DNA from: Chryseobacterium sp. ISL-80
Lineage (GTDB): Bacteria > Bacillota > Bacilli > Bacillales > Cytobacillaceae
DNA: 64,000 bases
Reading direction: 5' to 3'
NCBI GenBank assembly: GCA_018613055.1
Contig: JAGGQZ010000001.1
Coordinates: forward strand, 90,348-154,347
Below the pieces are notes generated by a model that made no database searches, had not been told where the DNA came from, and worked only from the letters and a program-made list of their open reading frames with translations. This document shows positions 18,073 to 31,370 of the stretch, piece after piece (within the stretch, counting starts at the first letter, position 1; each line of letters opens with the position of its first letter). The position numbers were made by a program, and so were the translations under genes.

Positions 18073-19395
18073 ATGAATAACAAACCAATCCTGGACATAA
18101 AAGACGTACCATCACCTTTTCAATGGGTCACGCTAAGCCTTCAGCACTTATTCGCCATGTTCGGCGCAACCATCCTTGTACCTTATCTAGTCGGGTTAAG
18201 CCCGGCAATCGCCTTGATCTCAAGCGGACTTGGGACGATCGCCTTCCTGATCATCACCAAATTCCAGGTGCCGGCTTATCTTGGATCCTCCTTCGCATTT
18301 ATCGCACCTGTCATCGCGGCGAAAGCAGGCGGCGGACCGGGAGCAGCCATGGTCGGTACCTTCCTTGCAGGCCTTGTGTATGGAATTGTCGCATTGATCA
18401 TCAAGAAAGCAGGCTACCGCTGGATCATGCGCCTGCTGCCTCCTGTAGTTGTAGGACCGGTCATCATCGTAATTGGACTTTCGTTAGCAGGTACTGCAGT
18501 TAGCATGGCAATGAATAATCCTGGCACCAATGAATATAGCTTGATTCACTTCTCTGCTGCTCTTGTGACGCTTGCAGCAACAATCATCTTCTCGATTTAC
18601 GGAAAAGGAATGCTGAGCATGGTTCCGATCTTAGGAGGAATTGTAGTTGGATACTTGTATTCCCTTGCGATTGGTATCGTAGACTTAAGTGGTGTAAAAG
18701 CAGCAAAAGTATTTGAAATGCCAGATTTCATCTTCCCGTTTGTAGATTACGATATAAGCATCAGCTGGAAACTCGTCCTTCTGATGGTTCCAGTCGCAAT
18801 TGTAACTTTATCTGAACACATCGGCCATCAGCTTGTGTTAAGCAAGGTTGTAGGCAAAGACTATATTAAAGAACCAGGTCTTCACCGTTCGATCATGGGC
18901 GATGGAATGGCAACGATGATTTCCGGCTTGATCGGCGGACCTCCAAAAACAACTTACGGCGAAAACATCGGTGTGCTGGCAATCACAAGAGTATACAGTG
19001 TCTATGTCTTGCTTGGAGCAGCAATCATCGCGACTGTCTTCGGCTTCATCGGTAAAATCACTGCGCTGATCAGCTCGATTCCAACACCAGTCATGGGCGG
19101 TGTATCCATCCTGCTGTTCGGAATCATCGCATCATCAGGTTTAAGGATGCTGGTTGACAGCAAAATCGATTTTGGCAACACACGCAACCTTGTCGTTTCA
19201 TCAGTCATCCTGGTAATAGGTATTGGCGGAGCTTTCATCAAGGTAAATGAAAACTTCGAAATCCATGGCATGGCTTTAGCGGCTTTGGTCGGTGTCATCC
19301 TGAACATTGTCCTGCCTGGACGTCCAGAAATCGAAGATGACATGTTTGAACTTGAATCTAAAAAAAAAACTGAGTTAAAGAACGATGTAGCATAG
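18073..19395 (+). CDS. pyrP: uracil permease PyrP
   Basis: PyrP is a proton-coupled importer of uracil of the NCS2 (nucleobase-ascorbate transporter) family, in the cytoplasmic membrane. The 440-residue protein is hydrophobic with 12-14 predicted helices. It has the family motif PKTTYGENIGVLAITRVYSV near residues 298-317, and TLSEHIGHQL near 250. It is flanked by PyrR attenuators on both sides, so it responds to pyrimidine supply independently of the downstream biosynthetic genes. Confidence 0.95.
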   Translation: MNNKPILDIKDVPSPFQWVTLSLQHLFAMFGATILVPYLVGLSPAIALISSGLGTIAFLIITKFQVPAYLGSSFAFIAPVIAAKAGGGPGAAMVGTFLAGLVYGIVALIIKKAGYRWIMRLLPPVVVGPVIIVIGLSLAGTAVSMAMNNPGTNEYSLIHFSAALVTLAATIIFSIYGKGMLSMVPILGGIVVGYLYSLAIGIVDLSGVKAAKVFEMPDFIFPFVDYDISISWKLVLLMVPVAIVTLSEHIGHQLVLSKVVGKDYIKEPGLHRSIMGDGMATMISGLIGGPPKTTYGENIGVLAITRVYSVYVLLGAAIIATVFGFIGKITALISSIPTPVMGGVSILLFGIIASSGLRMLVDSKIDFGNTRNLVVSSVILVIGIGGAFIKVNENFEIHGMALAALVGVILNIVLPGRPEIEDDMFELESKKKTELKNDVA

Positions 19396-19398
19396 TTC

Positions 19399-19547
19399 CA
19401 CCTTTTAAAAAGGTCCAGAGAGGCTTAAAAGGGTGTTATGAGCGAACCGGCTTATTCAGCGTACACATAAACACGCGATCATGCGGATTTATGCCGGAAA
19501 GTTCATGTGCAAGCACCCTGTTGAATCCAACAGGGTGCTTTTTTTCT
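19399..19547 (+). promoter_or_regulatory. PyrR attenuator 3 (between pyrP and pyrB)
   Basis: The PyrR loop GGTCCAGAGAGGCTT (19412-19426) is on a CCTTTT/AAAAGG stem. The terminator is a perfect 13-bp stem, AAGCACCCTGTTG (19511-19523) / CAACAGGGTGCTT (19528-19540), with AATC loop and T-run. It is the strongest of the three terminators and gates the whole biosynthetic block. Confidence 0.94.
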
Positions 19548-19569
19548 AGATAAAAGGAGGCGGGCTGAA

Positions 19570-20514
19570 ATGAAATGGGATCTGCTGACAACATCAAAGC
19601 TGAGCATAGATGAAATACAGGAAATCCTCAAAAGCGCATCGGGATTTGCCGGGGGGGAAATCTGGCAGCCAGCGAAAAAGGTTTTTATCAGTAATTTGTT
19701 TTTTGAACCGAGCACAAGGACAAAGTCAAGTTTCGAAATGGCGGAACGCAAATTGGGACTTGAAGTGATTCCATTCGAGGTGCACACATCGAGTGTCTTA
19801 AAAGGCGAGACATTGTATGACACCGTCAGGACACTTGAGGCGATTGGAACGGATGCCGTGGTGATCAGGCACAGTGCTGACAATTATTTCACTGAGCTGG
19901 AAAAAGGCATTTTGATCCCGGTCATTAATGCAGGCGATGGGAAAGGGCATCATCCCACACAATCATTGCTTGACCTGATGACCATTCAGCAGGAATTTGG
20001 AAGTTTCATAGGGCTGAAAGTAGCAATCATCGGGGATATCCTTCACAGCCGGGTGGCACGGTCCAATGCCGATGTCCTTGTGAGACTGGGTGCCAGCGTC
20101 ATTTTTTCAGGGCCTGAAAGCTGGGTGAACCTTCAAGAACTTTCGCAAGGCTGTGAGTATATGGAAGTGGATGATGCAGTCCGGGAGGCAGATGTCGTGA
20201 TGCTGCTCCGCGTCCAGCATGAACGCCATGACGGAAAGCTCCTTTTTGAAAAAAATGATTACCATAATCGCTTCGGCTTAACGTTGGAACGAGAAAAGCA
20301 GATGAAAAAAGAAAGTATCATTCTCCATCCGGCACCGGTCAATCGCGGAGTGGAAATTGCAGATGGATTGGTGGAGTGTTCCAGGTCGAGGATCTTCAAG
20401 CAGATGGAAAATGGTGTCTACATAAGAATGGCCGTGTTGAAAAGGGCACTTGAAAAAAGAAATGGGGGAATGGAAGATGTCAATGCTAATCAAAAATGGC
20501 AAGCTGCTTACTGA
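19570..20514 (+). CDS. pyrB: aspartate carbamoyltransferase catalytic subunit
   Basis: PyrB joins carbamoyl phosphate and aspartate to carbamoyl aspartate, the committed step of UMP synthesis. The 314-residue protein has the carbamoyl-phosphate motif [12 protein letters not shown] (about 45-56) and the HHPTQSLLD segment (about 130-138). Its C terminus ([11 protein letters not shown]) is typical. No regulatory chain (pyrI) is present, as expected in Bacillus. It overlaps the start of pyrC by 38 bp. Confidence 0.97.
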   Translation: MKWDLLTTSKLSIDEIQEILKSASGFAGGEIWQPAKKVFISNLFFEPSTRTKSSFEMAERKLGLEVIPFEVHTSSVLKGETLYDTVRTLEAIGTDAVVIRHSADNYFTELEKGILIPVINAGDGKGHHPTQSLLDLMTIQQEFGSFIGLKVAIIGDILHSRVARSNADVLVRLGASVIFSGPESWVNLQELSQGCEYMEVDDAVREADVVMLLRVQHERHDGKLLFEKNDYHNRFGLTLEREKQMKKESIILHPAPVNRGVEIADGLVECSRSRIFKQMENGVYIRMAVLKRALEKRNGGMEDVNANQKWQAAY

Positions 20515-21760
20515 AAACGGGTTTGAAAAAGCTGATATTTTAATAGAAAACGGAAAAATTTCAAAGATTGAACCTCATATCTCAACAGAAGCAGAAGAAA
20601 TGGTTGATGCAGCCGGAAAGCTGGTGGCACCAGGACTTGTAGACCTCCATATACACCTTCGCGAGCCAGGCGGTGAAAAGAAAGAAACGATTGCAACCGG
20701 GACACTCGCGGCAGCGAAAGGCGGATTTACAACCGTTGCCGCCATGCCGAACACAAGACCGGTACCGGACAGTAAAGCCCAGATGGAATGGCTGCAGGAA
20801 AGGATACAGGAAACTGCTTCAGTAAGGGTATTGCCATATGCTTCAATCACTGTTCGTGAACTGGGTCAGGAACTAACCAATTTCGCTGAACTGAAAGAAG
20901 CAGGTGCCTTCGCACTGACAGATGACGGAGTAGGAGTCCAGTCAGCAGGAATGATGCTTGAAGCGATGAAACGAGCTGCAAAGCTTGATATGGCGGTCGT
21001 CGCCCACTGCGAGGACAATACCCTGATCAACAAAGGCTCGCTTCATGAAGGAAAAAAAGCTGCGGAGCTGGGCATCAACGGAATCCCTTCAGTATGCGAG
21101 TCGGTACATATCGCCAGGGATATCCTGCTTGCTGAAGAAGCAGGCTGCCATTACCATGTCTGCCATATCAGCACCAAGGAATCCGTCAGGGCCGTGCGGG
21201 ATGCGAAACGATATGGCATCAAGGTCACTGCAGAAGTAACACCACATCATTTGATTTTGAATGAAGAAGATATACCAGGGAATGATGCCAATTATAAAAT
21301 GAACCCTCCGCTAAGGAGTAAAGCAGACCAGGAAGCACTGATTGAAGGATTGCTCGATGGCACGATCGATTTTATCGCTACAGACCATGCGCCGCATACA
21401 AGCGGGGAAAAAGCAGAGGGAATCGAACTGGCGCCATTCGGGATTGTCGGCCTGGAGACCGCTTTCCCACTCTTATATACACATCTTGTTGAAAAAAATG
21501 TCCTTACAATAAAGGAACTGGTCGACTTTTTGACCATCAAGCCTGCAAAAGCATTCGGGCTTCCATATGGAGAATTGAAGCCTGGTGCGCCTGCAGATGT
21601 CGTATTGATTGACCTTGATCAGGAAAAAGAAATCAATCCAGATGAATTTTTATCAAAAGGAAAGAACACACCGTTTGGTGGCTGGAACTGCAAGGGCTGG
21701 CCAGTGCTTACAATCGCTGAAGGAAAAATAGTCTGGGAAAAGGGAGTTGTTAAGGCATGA
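20477..21760 (+). CDS. pyrC: dihydroorotase
   Basis: PyrC cyclises carbamoyl aspartate to dihydroorotate. This is a type I amidohydrolase of 427 residues. It has the metal motif [13 protein letters not shown] (about 56-68), further metal ligands in VAHCEDN and HVCHIS, and the catalytic ATDHAPH near residue 302. The ATG at 20477 gives MSMLIKNGK, like the B. subtilis enzyme, and follows GGGGG; the longer opening from 20450 lies inside pyrB. Its stop shares the ATGA with carA. Confidence 0.96.
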   Translation: MSMLIKNGKLLTENGFEKADILIENGKISKIEPHISTEAEEMVDAAGKLVAPGLVDLHIHLREPGGEKKETIATGTLAAAKGGFTTVAAMPNTRPVPDSKAQMEWLQERIQETASVRVLPYASITVRELGQELTNFAELKEAGAFALTDDGVGVQSAGMMLEAMKRAAKLDMAVVAHCEDNTLINKGSLHEGKKAAELGINGIPSVCESVHIARDILLAEEAGCHYHVCHISTKESVRAVRDAKRYGIKVTAEVTPHHLILNEEDIPGNDANYKMNPPLRSKADQEALIEGLLDGTIDFIATDHAPHTSGEKAEGIELAPFGIVGLETAFPLLYTHLVEKNVLTIKELVDFLTIKPAKAFGLPYGELKPGAPADVVLIDLDQEKEINPDEFLSKGKNTPFGGWNCKGWPVLTIAEGKIVWEKGVVKA

Positions 21761-22854
21761 AGAAGCAGCTGATATTGGAAGATGGGACGGTTTTTGTGGG
21801 AGAAGGCTTTGGAAGTGAAGCTCAGACGACAGGAGAGGTTGTTTTCAATACTGGTATGACCGGCTATCAGGAAATCCTGTCCGATCCATCGTATTGCGGC
21901 CAAATCGTGACATTGACATATCCCCTGATTGGAAATTACGGAATCAACAGGGATGATTTTGAGTCGATTAATCCTGCAGTCCAGGGATTGATCGTTAAAG
22001 AGAATGCCGAATTCCCTTCTAACTGGCGTACTGAACTGTCATTGCACGATTACCTAAAAATGAAAAACATTCCCGGGATTGCCGGGATTGATACGAGAAA
22101 ACTGACAAAAATCATTCGCCAGCACGGGACATTAAAAGGCATGATTTGCGGTATGGAAGAGGATGCCGAAGAGATTGTCGCAAAACTGAAAATGAAAAAC
22201 CTGCCAAATGACCAGGTGAAGCAAGTATCAACGAAAACTCCTTATCCAAGCCCTGGCCGCGGACATAGAGTTGTCCTGGTTGACTTCGGGCTGAAGCATG
22301 GGATTTTAAGAGAACTAAATAACCGTAACTGTGATGTGATTGTCGTTCCATACAATACAACCGCTGAAGAAATTCTCAGCTTGAGTCCGGATGGCATCAT
22401 GCTGTCAAACGGACCTGGGGACCCAAAGGATGTTCCGGAAGCGATCGAAATGATCCAGGGGTTGCTTGGCAAAGTCCCATTGTTTGGTATCTGCCTTGGC
22501 CATCAGCTTTTTGCGCTTGCTTGCGGAGCCAATACCGAGAAAATGAAATTCGGCCATCGAGGTTCGAACCATCCGGTGAAAGATTTACGGACAGGGAAGG
22601 TCGCGCTGACGTCCCAAAATCACGGATATACGGTAAAAGATGATTCAGTAACAGGAACAGACCTGGAGATCACACATATTGCCCTTAATGATGGCACGGT
22701 TGAAGGCCTTTCACACAAAAATGTGGCGGCATTCACTGTACAGTATCACCCGGAAGCATCACCAGGACCGGAGGATGCAAATGGGTTGTTCAACCAATTC
22801 ATGGAAATGGTTGAAGCAGAAAAAAAGGAGGTTGTTCCACATGCCAAAGCGTAA
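21757..22854 (+). CDS. carA: carbamoyl phosphate synthase small subunit (pyrimidine-specific)
   Basis: CarA (PyrAA) hydrolyses glutamine and channels ammonia to the large subunit. The 365-residue protein has a specific N-terminal domain ([21 protein letters not shown]). Its class I glutaminase domain has nucleophile Cys246 in GICLGHQ, and His331/Glu333 in YHPEAS. The start overlaps the pyrC stop (ATGA). Location inside the PyrR-regulated operon marks it as the pyrimidine-dedicated enzyme rather than an arginine one. Confidence 0.97.
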   Translation: MKKQLILEDGTVFVGEGFGSEAQTTGEVVFNTGMTGYQEILSDPSYCGQIVTLTYPLIGNYGINRDDFESINPAVQGLIVKENAEFPSNWRTELSLHDYLKMKNIPGIAGIDTRKLTKIIRQHGTLKGMICGMEEDAEEIVAKLKMKNLPNDQVKQVSTKTPYPSPGRGHRVVLVDFGLKHGILRELNNRNCDVIVVPYNTTAEEILSLSPDGIMLSNGPGDPKDVPEAIEMIQGLLGKVPLFGICLGHQLFALACGANTEKMKFGHRGSNHPVKDLRTGKVALTSQNHGYTVKDDSVTGTDLEITHIALNDGTVEGLSHKNVAAFTVQYHPEASPGPEDANGLFNQFMEMVEAEKKEVVPHAKA

Positions 22855-25800
22855 AGATGTAAACACAATTTTAGTTATAGGTTCAGGGCCAATCATCATC
22901 GGCCAGGCTGCGGAATTCGATTATGCAGGTACACAGGCATGCATCGCATTGAGGGAGGAGGGCTACAAGGTCATCCTTGTCAACTCCAATCCGGCGACAA
23001 TCATGACGGATACGGAAATCGCCGATGTTGTATACATAGAACCCCTTACACTGGAGTTTGTATCAAGAATCATCCGCAAGGAGCGCCCGGATGCAATCCT
23101 TCCGACCCTTGGCGGGCAGACCGGCTTGAACCTCGCTGTGGAACTGGCCAATGCGGGCGTATTGGATGAATGCGGTGTACAAATACTAGGAACCAAACTT
23201 GATGCGATCAACCAGGCTGAGGACAGGGAGCTGTTCAGGAGTCTGATGAATGAGCTGGGGCAGCCGGTGCCAGACAGTGAAATAATCCACAGCCTTGAAG
23301 AGGCGTATGCATTTGTTGAACAGATCGGCTACCCGGTGATTGTCCGCCCTGCTTTTACAATGGGAGGAACCGGTGGCGGAATCTGCAGCAATGAAAAAGA
23401 ATTGATTGAAATCGTGACAAGCGGCATTAAAAACAGCCCGGTCGGACAGTGCCTGCTGGAGAAAAGCATCGCCGGATTCAAGGAAATTGAGTATGAAGTG
23501 ATGCGCGACAGCAATGATAATGCCATTGTTGTCTGCAACATGGAAAACTTCGACCCGGTTGGCGTCCACACTGGAGATTCCATCGTTGTTGCGCCGAGTC
23601 AGACATTGAGTGACCGGGAATACCAGCTGCTCAGGAATGCAAGCTTGAAAATCATCAGGGCACTTAAAATAGAGGGTGGCTGCAATGTTCAGCTTGCGCT
23701 TGACCCGGACAGCTTTAATTACTTTGTAATCGAAGTGAATCCGCGTGTCAGCCGTTCTTCGGCACTGGCATCAAAAGCGACCGGCTATCCCATCGCCAAG
23801 CTTGCTGCGAAGATTGCGGTAGGATTGACACTTGATGAAATGCTGAACCCTGTCACAGGCAAAACATATGCCTGCTTCGAACCGGCATTGGATTATGTCG
23901 TGACCAAAATCCCGCGCTGGCCATTCGATAAGTTCGAATCCGCCAACCGAACACTGGGCACCCAAATGAAAGCTACCGGTGAAGTCATGGCAATCGGCAG
24001 GAACTTTGAAGAGTCTTTGCTGAAGGCGATTCGTTCTCTTGAAGCGGATGTCACCCATCTTTCACTGAATAATAAAGATGAAATCGATGATGAATTGCTT
24101 GAAAAAAGGATCCGCAAAGCAGGGGATGAGCGACTATTTTATCTTGCGGAAGCGATCAGAAGAGGAATCACCATCGAAACGCTGCACAGCTGGAGCAAAA
24201 TTGATTTATTCTTCCTTTATAAATTAGAGAGATTGATAGCTTTCGAGCAAGAGCTGGCAGCACAGCCATTCGAGCTCGAAACAGCCAGGACTGCGAAACA
24301 AAAAGGCTTTGCCGATAAGGTCATCGCCAAACTGTGGAATGCGACAGAAAAAGAAGTATACCAATGGCGTATAGATAATAAGCTGATTCCTGTCTTCAAA
24401 ATGGTCGACACTTGTGCAGCTGAATTCGAATCTGGAACTCCATACTTCTATGGCACATATGAAGAAGAAAATGAGTCGATTGTGACGGAAAAGCCAAGCG
24501 TCATCGTTCTGGGTTCCGGTCCAATCAGGATCGGTCAGGGAATCGAATTCGACTATGCTACCGTCCACTCTGTCAAAGCCATTAAAGAGGCAGGTTATGA
24601 AGCAATCATAGTCAACAATAACCCGGAAACGGTATCTACCGATTTCAGCATCTCTGATAAATTGTACTTCGAACCACTTACAATTGAAGACGTCATGAAC
24701 ATTGTGAACCTGGAGAAACCGATTGGCGCTGTTGTCCAATTCGGGGGGCAGACAGCTATCAATCTAGCTTCGAAGCTGGTTGACAGAGGGGTTAAAATTC
24801 TTGGCACAAGCCTTGAAGACCTCGACCGTGCCGAAGACAGAGACAAGTTTGAATATGCGCTTTCAGACCTGAACATTCCGCTCCCAAAAGGAAGCACGGC
24901 AAAATCAGTCGAAGAAGCAGCAGCGATTGCAGCGGAAATTGGTTACCCAGTCCTCGTCCGCCCATCCTATGTACTCGGCGGCAGAGCGATGGAAATCGTC
25001 TACAAAGAAGAAGAGCTGCTTTACTATATGAAAAATGCAGTAAAGGTTAATCCTGATTACCCAGTACTGATTGACCGTTACCTGACTGGAAAAGAAGTTG
25101 AAGTGGACGCAATTTCCGATGGCAAGAATGTATTGATTCCTGGGATCATGGAGCATATCGAAAGAGCCGGTGTCCACTCGGGTGATTCAATCGGCGTCTA
25201 TCCGCCGCAAAGCCTAAGTGAAGAAGTAAAACAAAAGCTAGTATCCTATACAATCGACCTTGCAAGGGGACTTAACATCGTAGGCTTGCTGAATATCCAG
25301 TATGTTATCGCGAATGAAGAGGTTTTCGTTCTGGAAGTCAACCCGCGTTCAAGCAGGACGGTTCCATTCCTGAGCAAGATTACGAATGTGCCAATGGCCA
25401 AAATCGCGACAAAAGTAATCCTGGGACAGAGCATTGAAGACCAGGGTTACCAGACTGGACTTGTGCCAGAGCAAGAGGGAGTGTTTGTCAAAGTACCGGT
25501 GTTTTCCTTTGAAAAACTGCGCCGCGTCGACATTACGCTTGGACCTGAAATGAAATCGACAGGAGAAGTAATGGGCAAGGATACAACGCTTGAAAAAGCT
25601 CTGTATAAAGGCATGATCGCTGCCGGAATGAAATTCAAGGAGTTCGGAACTGTGCTGCTGACAGTGGCGGATAAAGATAAAGAAGAGGCACTGGCGTTGG
25701 CCAGAAGGTTATCGAGTATCGGCTATCAGCTGATGGCTACCGAGGGCACGGCAAAATACCTGCAAAATAACGGAATCAAAGTTAAAACAGTCGGCAAGAT

Positions 25801-26049
25801 TGGCTCTCCTGGCCAGAACCTGATTGATGTCATCCGTAAAGGCGAAGCCCAGATGGTCATCAATACGCTGACAAAAGGAAAACAGCCTGAACGTGATGGC
25901 TTCAGGATCCGCCGTGAATCAGTTGAAAATGGCGTGCCTTGCCTGACTTCACTGGATACGGCAAAAGCGATCTTAAGAGTCATTGAATCGATGACATTCT
26001 CAGCAGATGCCTTAAAGCCGATGGAGGCAGCCAAAGAAGGTGTACTTTC

Positions 26050-26053
<4 letters not shown>
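22841..26053 (+). CDS. carB: carbamoyl phosphate synthase large subunit (pyrimidine-specific)
   Basis: CarB (PyrAB) makes carbamoyl phosphate from ammonia, bicarbonate and two ATP. The 1070-residue protein contains two similar ATP-grasp halves (roughly 1-400 and 550-930, with [20 protein letters not shown] and [20 protein letters not shown]). A C-terminal MGS-like allosteric domain (about 935-1070) is the site of UMP/PRPP control. ATG at 22841 is preferred, because AAAAAGGAGG precedes it and it gives [14 protein letters not shown]; the frame is open further upstream inside carA. It overlaps carA by 14 bp. Confidence 0.98.
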
Positions 26054-28439
<2,386 letters not shown>

Positions 28440-28443
<4 letters not shown>

Positions 28444-29075
28444 GAAAAGAAATGGCAGAATCTTTGCTTGAAATTGAAGCGGTAAGCTTGCAGCCAGACA
28501 ATCCATTCACATGGTCGTCAGGACTGAAATCCCCCATCTACTGTGACAACAGACTGACACTCTCTTATCCTGCTGTCCGCAGAAAAGTGGCGAAAGGACT
28601 GAAGGACCTCATACAGCAGCATTTCCCCGAGACAGAGATGGTTGCCGGAACAGCTACCGCCGGAATCCCTCATGCTGCCTGGGTGAGTGAACTTCTGGAT
28701 CTTCCTATGTGTTATGTGCGTTCAAAAGCAAAGGGACACGGAAAAGGCAACCAAATTGAAGGCAAGGTGACCGAAGGGCAGAAAGTCGTGGTTGTAGAGG
28801 ATCTGATTTCAACTGGCGGCAGTGTAATCGAAGCTGTCCATGCATTGCGGAACGCAGGCTGTCAGGTGCTTGGAGTAGTCTCTATTTTTACATACGAACT
28901 GGCAAAAGGAGAGCAGCAGCTGAAATCGTCCAATATTGAAGCATACTCTTTGACAGATTTCAGTACACTGGCAAAAATCGCAGAACAAAAGGGATTGATT
29001 ACCGAAGAGAACCTTAGCAGCCTTGAAGAATGGAAACAAGATCCGGCCGAATGGGGAACAGCTAAGAACTCCTGA
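28440..29075 (+). CDS. pyrE: orotate phosphoribosyltransferase
   Basis: PyrE transfers ribose 5-phosphate from PRPP to orotate, giving OMP. The 211-residue protein has the PRPP motif [17 protein letters not shown] (about 116-132) and the flexible loop [13 protein letters not shown] (about 98-110). It is the last gene of the operon and completes the six-step route to UMP. The operon ends in a two-way terminator shared with the convergent rqcH. Confidence 0.97.
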
Positions 29076-29089
29076 TCCTCGCTAAAAAA

Positions 29090-29126
29090 GAAGATAACCT
29101 GCCGGGCTTGCCGGCAGGTTCTTTTG
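29090..29126. terminator. bidirectional terminator between pyrE and rqcH
   Basis: A perfect 10-bp stem, AACCTGCCGG (29096-29105) / CCGGCAGGTT (29111-29120), ends with CTTTT on the plus strand. On the minus strand it is followed by ATCTTCTTTTTT, so it can serve both converging transcripts. Confidence 0.88.
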
Positions 29127-29127
29127 G

Positions 29128-30840
29128 TCATTGCTGCTTCAATTTCAGGATCAAATCTTCGTCCGGTGTTACATAAACGGTCTGCTGCTGTTCGTAAATA
29201 ACGAATCCTGGTTTCGCACCGGCAGGCTTCTTTACATGGCGAACCTTGGTGAAATCGACTGGAACGGAGCTTGAATTCCTTGCTTTACTGAAATAAGCGG
29301 CAATCTGGGCGGCCTCAAGGATGACATCTTTAGAAGGCTCTTTGCTTCGTATTACGACATGAGATCCAGGAATATCTTTTGTGTGCAGCCAGATTTCATC
29401 CCGGGCTGCAACTTTATTCGTCAAATAATCATTTTGCTTATTATTTTTCCCGATGAGGATTTCTGTCCCGTCAGTGGAACGATACTTTTCAAGGACAGGT
29501 TTCATGTTCTGCTTATTCTTATTGCCCTTTTTCTGTCTCGCCCGGATATATCCGCCCTCAATCAATTCCTCCCTGATTTCTTCAATATCTTTTGGTGAAG
29601 CTGCTTCAACCTGTTGCAGCAGGGAATCGAAATAGGCAACCTCGTCCTGTGCCAGTTGAATTTGCTCCTTTACAATATTGACGGAGTTCTTGGCCTTCTG
29701 GTATTTTGTAAAATATTTTTGCGCATTTTCCGATGGAGTCTTTCGCGGATCCAATGGTATGGTGATGGAAGCGCCGTTCTCATCATAATAATTCACGACC
29801 GAGATTTCTTTCATTCCTTTTTGGGCCATAAAGATATTCGCGGTCAGCAATTCTCCGTATAGCTGGAACTGCTCTGCCTTTTTTGCATCCTCCAGGGTAG
29901 CTTCAAGCTTTTTGATTTTCTTCTCGTTCTTTTCTTTTTCATTCGCCAGCAGACGTTCAAGATCATTTCCCTGTTGCTTGACTCTGTCACGCTCAGCTTT
30001 TCCAAAATAATAGCGGTCAAGCAGCTGGCTCAGTGTTTCAAAGGATTTAGTCTCTCCCTGTAAATGTTCAAGAGGAAGCAGGTAAAAGGCTTCCTTAGTG
30101 CTTCCATACGTTAAAGCCGGTTTGTAGTGATGGTTTTTAATCTCTTCCATCATGGCGATGAATGCCTTTGGCAGGGTTGTCCGGTTGACGAGCCCAGCCT
30201 TGAAGGTAATCTCTCTTGCCAGTACAGGCGATACCCCGGCAAAATTTGCAACCAGCTGTTTATCGATTTTGCCAGCGTTGAAATCAACCACCCGAAGGAC
30301 ATCTTCCTCCCCAGCCTCAAGCGGGTTCATTTTTTCCTGTTGAGGAGGCATGATGTATTCCTGCCCAGGCATGATCGCCCGGTGTGAATTCAAGGCGAAG
30401 GAAATATGCTTGATGCTGTCAAGAATGACATTCCTGTTCTTATCCACGATGATGATATTGCTGTGGCGTCCCATGATCTCGACAATCAGCTGTTTGTATG
30501 AAATATCGCCGATTTCATTCCGGCCTTTCACCTCAAAAATAATCATACGGTCAAGTCCGGATTGCTTAATATCTTCAATGATGGAGCCCTCAAGATGCTT
30601 GCGCAAAAGCATGCAGAACATTGGCGGCTCATTTGGATTATCATATTGCTCATTGGTGATCTGGACCCTTGCGTAGCTTGGGTGAGCCGAGAGCAGCAGC
30701 TTATGGTTGACACCATTTGCCCTCACCGCAAGAATGATTTCGTTTTTATATGGCTGGTGGATTTTATTGATTCTTCCTCCTTTAAGCAAGGAGGAAAGTT
30801 CGTGTGTGATCGCTCTTGTAAACAATCCGTCAAATGACAT
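29128..30840 (-). CDS. rqcH: ribosome quality control protein RqcH (NFACT family)
   Basis: RqcH binds stalled 50S-peptidyl-tRNA complexes and adds C-terminal alanine tails that mark the chain for degradation. It was earlier annotated as a fibronectin-binding protein (FbpA/YloA). The 570-residue protein has an N-terminal NFACT-N domain with the conserved Asp97-Arg98 pair needed for tailing (GLDRMII). A helix-hairpin-helix region, a long coiled coil (about 280-340 and 375-415) and the NFACT-R domain (about 445-555, [34 protein letters not shown] region) follow. It converges on pyrE and diverges from the calcium ATPase gene. Confidence 0.95.
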   Translation of the reverse strand: MSFDGLFTRAITHELSSLLKGGRINKIHQPYKNEIILAVRANGVNHKLLLSAHPSYARVQITNEQYDNPNEPPMFCMLLRKHLEGSIIEDIKQSGLDRMIIFEVKGRNEIGDISYKQLIVEIMGRHSNIIIVDKNRNVILDSIKHISFALNSHRAIMPGQEYIMPPQQEKMNPLEAGEEDVLRVVDFNAGKIDKQLVANFAGVSPVLAREITFKAGLVNRTTLPKAFIAMMEEIKNHHYKPALTYGSTKEAFYLLPLEHLQGETKSFETLSQLLDRYYFGKAERDRVKQQGNDLERLLANEKEKNEKKIKKLEATLEDAKKAEQFQLYGELLTANIFMAQKGMKEISVVNYYDENGASITIPLDPRKTPSENAQKYFTKYQKAKNSVNIVKEQIQLAQDEVAYFDSLLQQVEAASPKDIEEIREELIEGGYIRARQKKGNKNKQNMKPVLEKYRSTDGTEILIGKNNKQNDYLTNKVAARDEIWLHTKDIPGSHVVIRSKEPSKDVILEAAQIAAYFSKARNSSSVPVDFTKVRHVKKPAGAKPGFVIYEQQQTVYVTPDEDLILKLKQQ

Positions 30841-30914
30841 TTGAATTACATCCTTTTCTATTATCTGGCATGTCGTGGTAAAAGCAGGTTTTTTGGTTAA
30901 TTCAGGTTTTTATA

Positions 30915-31276
30915 TTGTCCAGCTGCGGCTCCTAACTCCTCGAGACGCTTGTTTAGCTGCGGCTCCTAACTCCTCGAGACGCTTCGGTCCTGCCAATGAA
31001 GTCAAAGAGCGACTTCACTGTCAGGCCCTCCAGCGCTTGTCGGAGTTGGACAGTCGCCTCTGCTTTTCGAATTGTCTAGTGTCGCCTCCTAGAAACTCCG
31101 AAACTTCAACTCCGCCGGCAGAAGCAAAAAGCGCTTCTTTGTCGGAGTCTCCAGTTTCTGCGTTTCTGGACAGTCGGCTATACTTTTCGGTTTCGGTCCG
31201 CCCAATGAAGTCAAAGAACGACTTCACTGGTCGGCCCTCCAGCGCTTGTCGGAGTTAAGCAGTCGCCTCCGCTTTT
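30915..31276 (+). repeat. intergenic repeat family, copy 2 (tandem compound form)
   Basis: This 362-bp element fills most of the gap between the divergent rqcH and calcium ATPase genes. It consists of two related units in tandem (about 30915-31070 and 31071-31276), both ending with a cagtcgcctc-ngctttt segment. The first unit has its opening 30 bases duplicated exactly at 30921-30950 and 30955-30984. The second unit carries the 116-bp module (31078-31193) also seen in copy 1. Promoters for both flanking genes must lie beside or within it; none is obvious to me. Confidence 0.85.
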
Positions 31277-31358
31277 ATATCTATTAAACATCTTATCATT
31301 TTTTTGGACAGGGCTGAATAAGCTTTCTTTAGAGTAGGACAAACAAGGAGGAAGTGTG

Positions 31359-31370
31359 ATGGCCCCATGA
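31359..31370 (+). other. three-codon leader ORF overlapping the calcium ATPase start
   Basis: ATG GCC CCA TGA (Met-Ala-Pro) sits seven bases after the strong AAGGAGG at 31345-31351. Its TGA overlaps the ATG of the ATPase gene as ATGA (31367-31370). The ATPase ATG itself is 15 bases from that ribosome-binding site, which is too far for good direct use. Translation of the ATPase may therefore depend on termination and restart. Confidence 0.5.
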
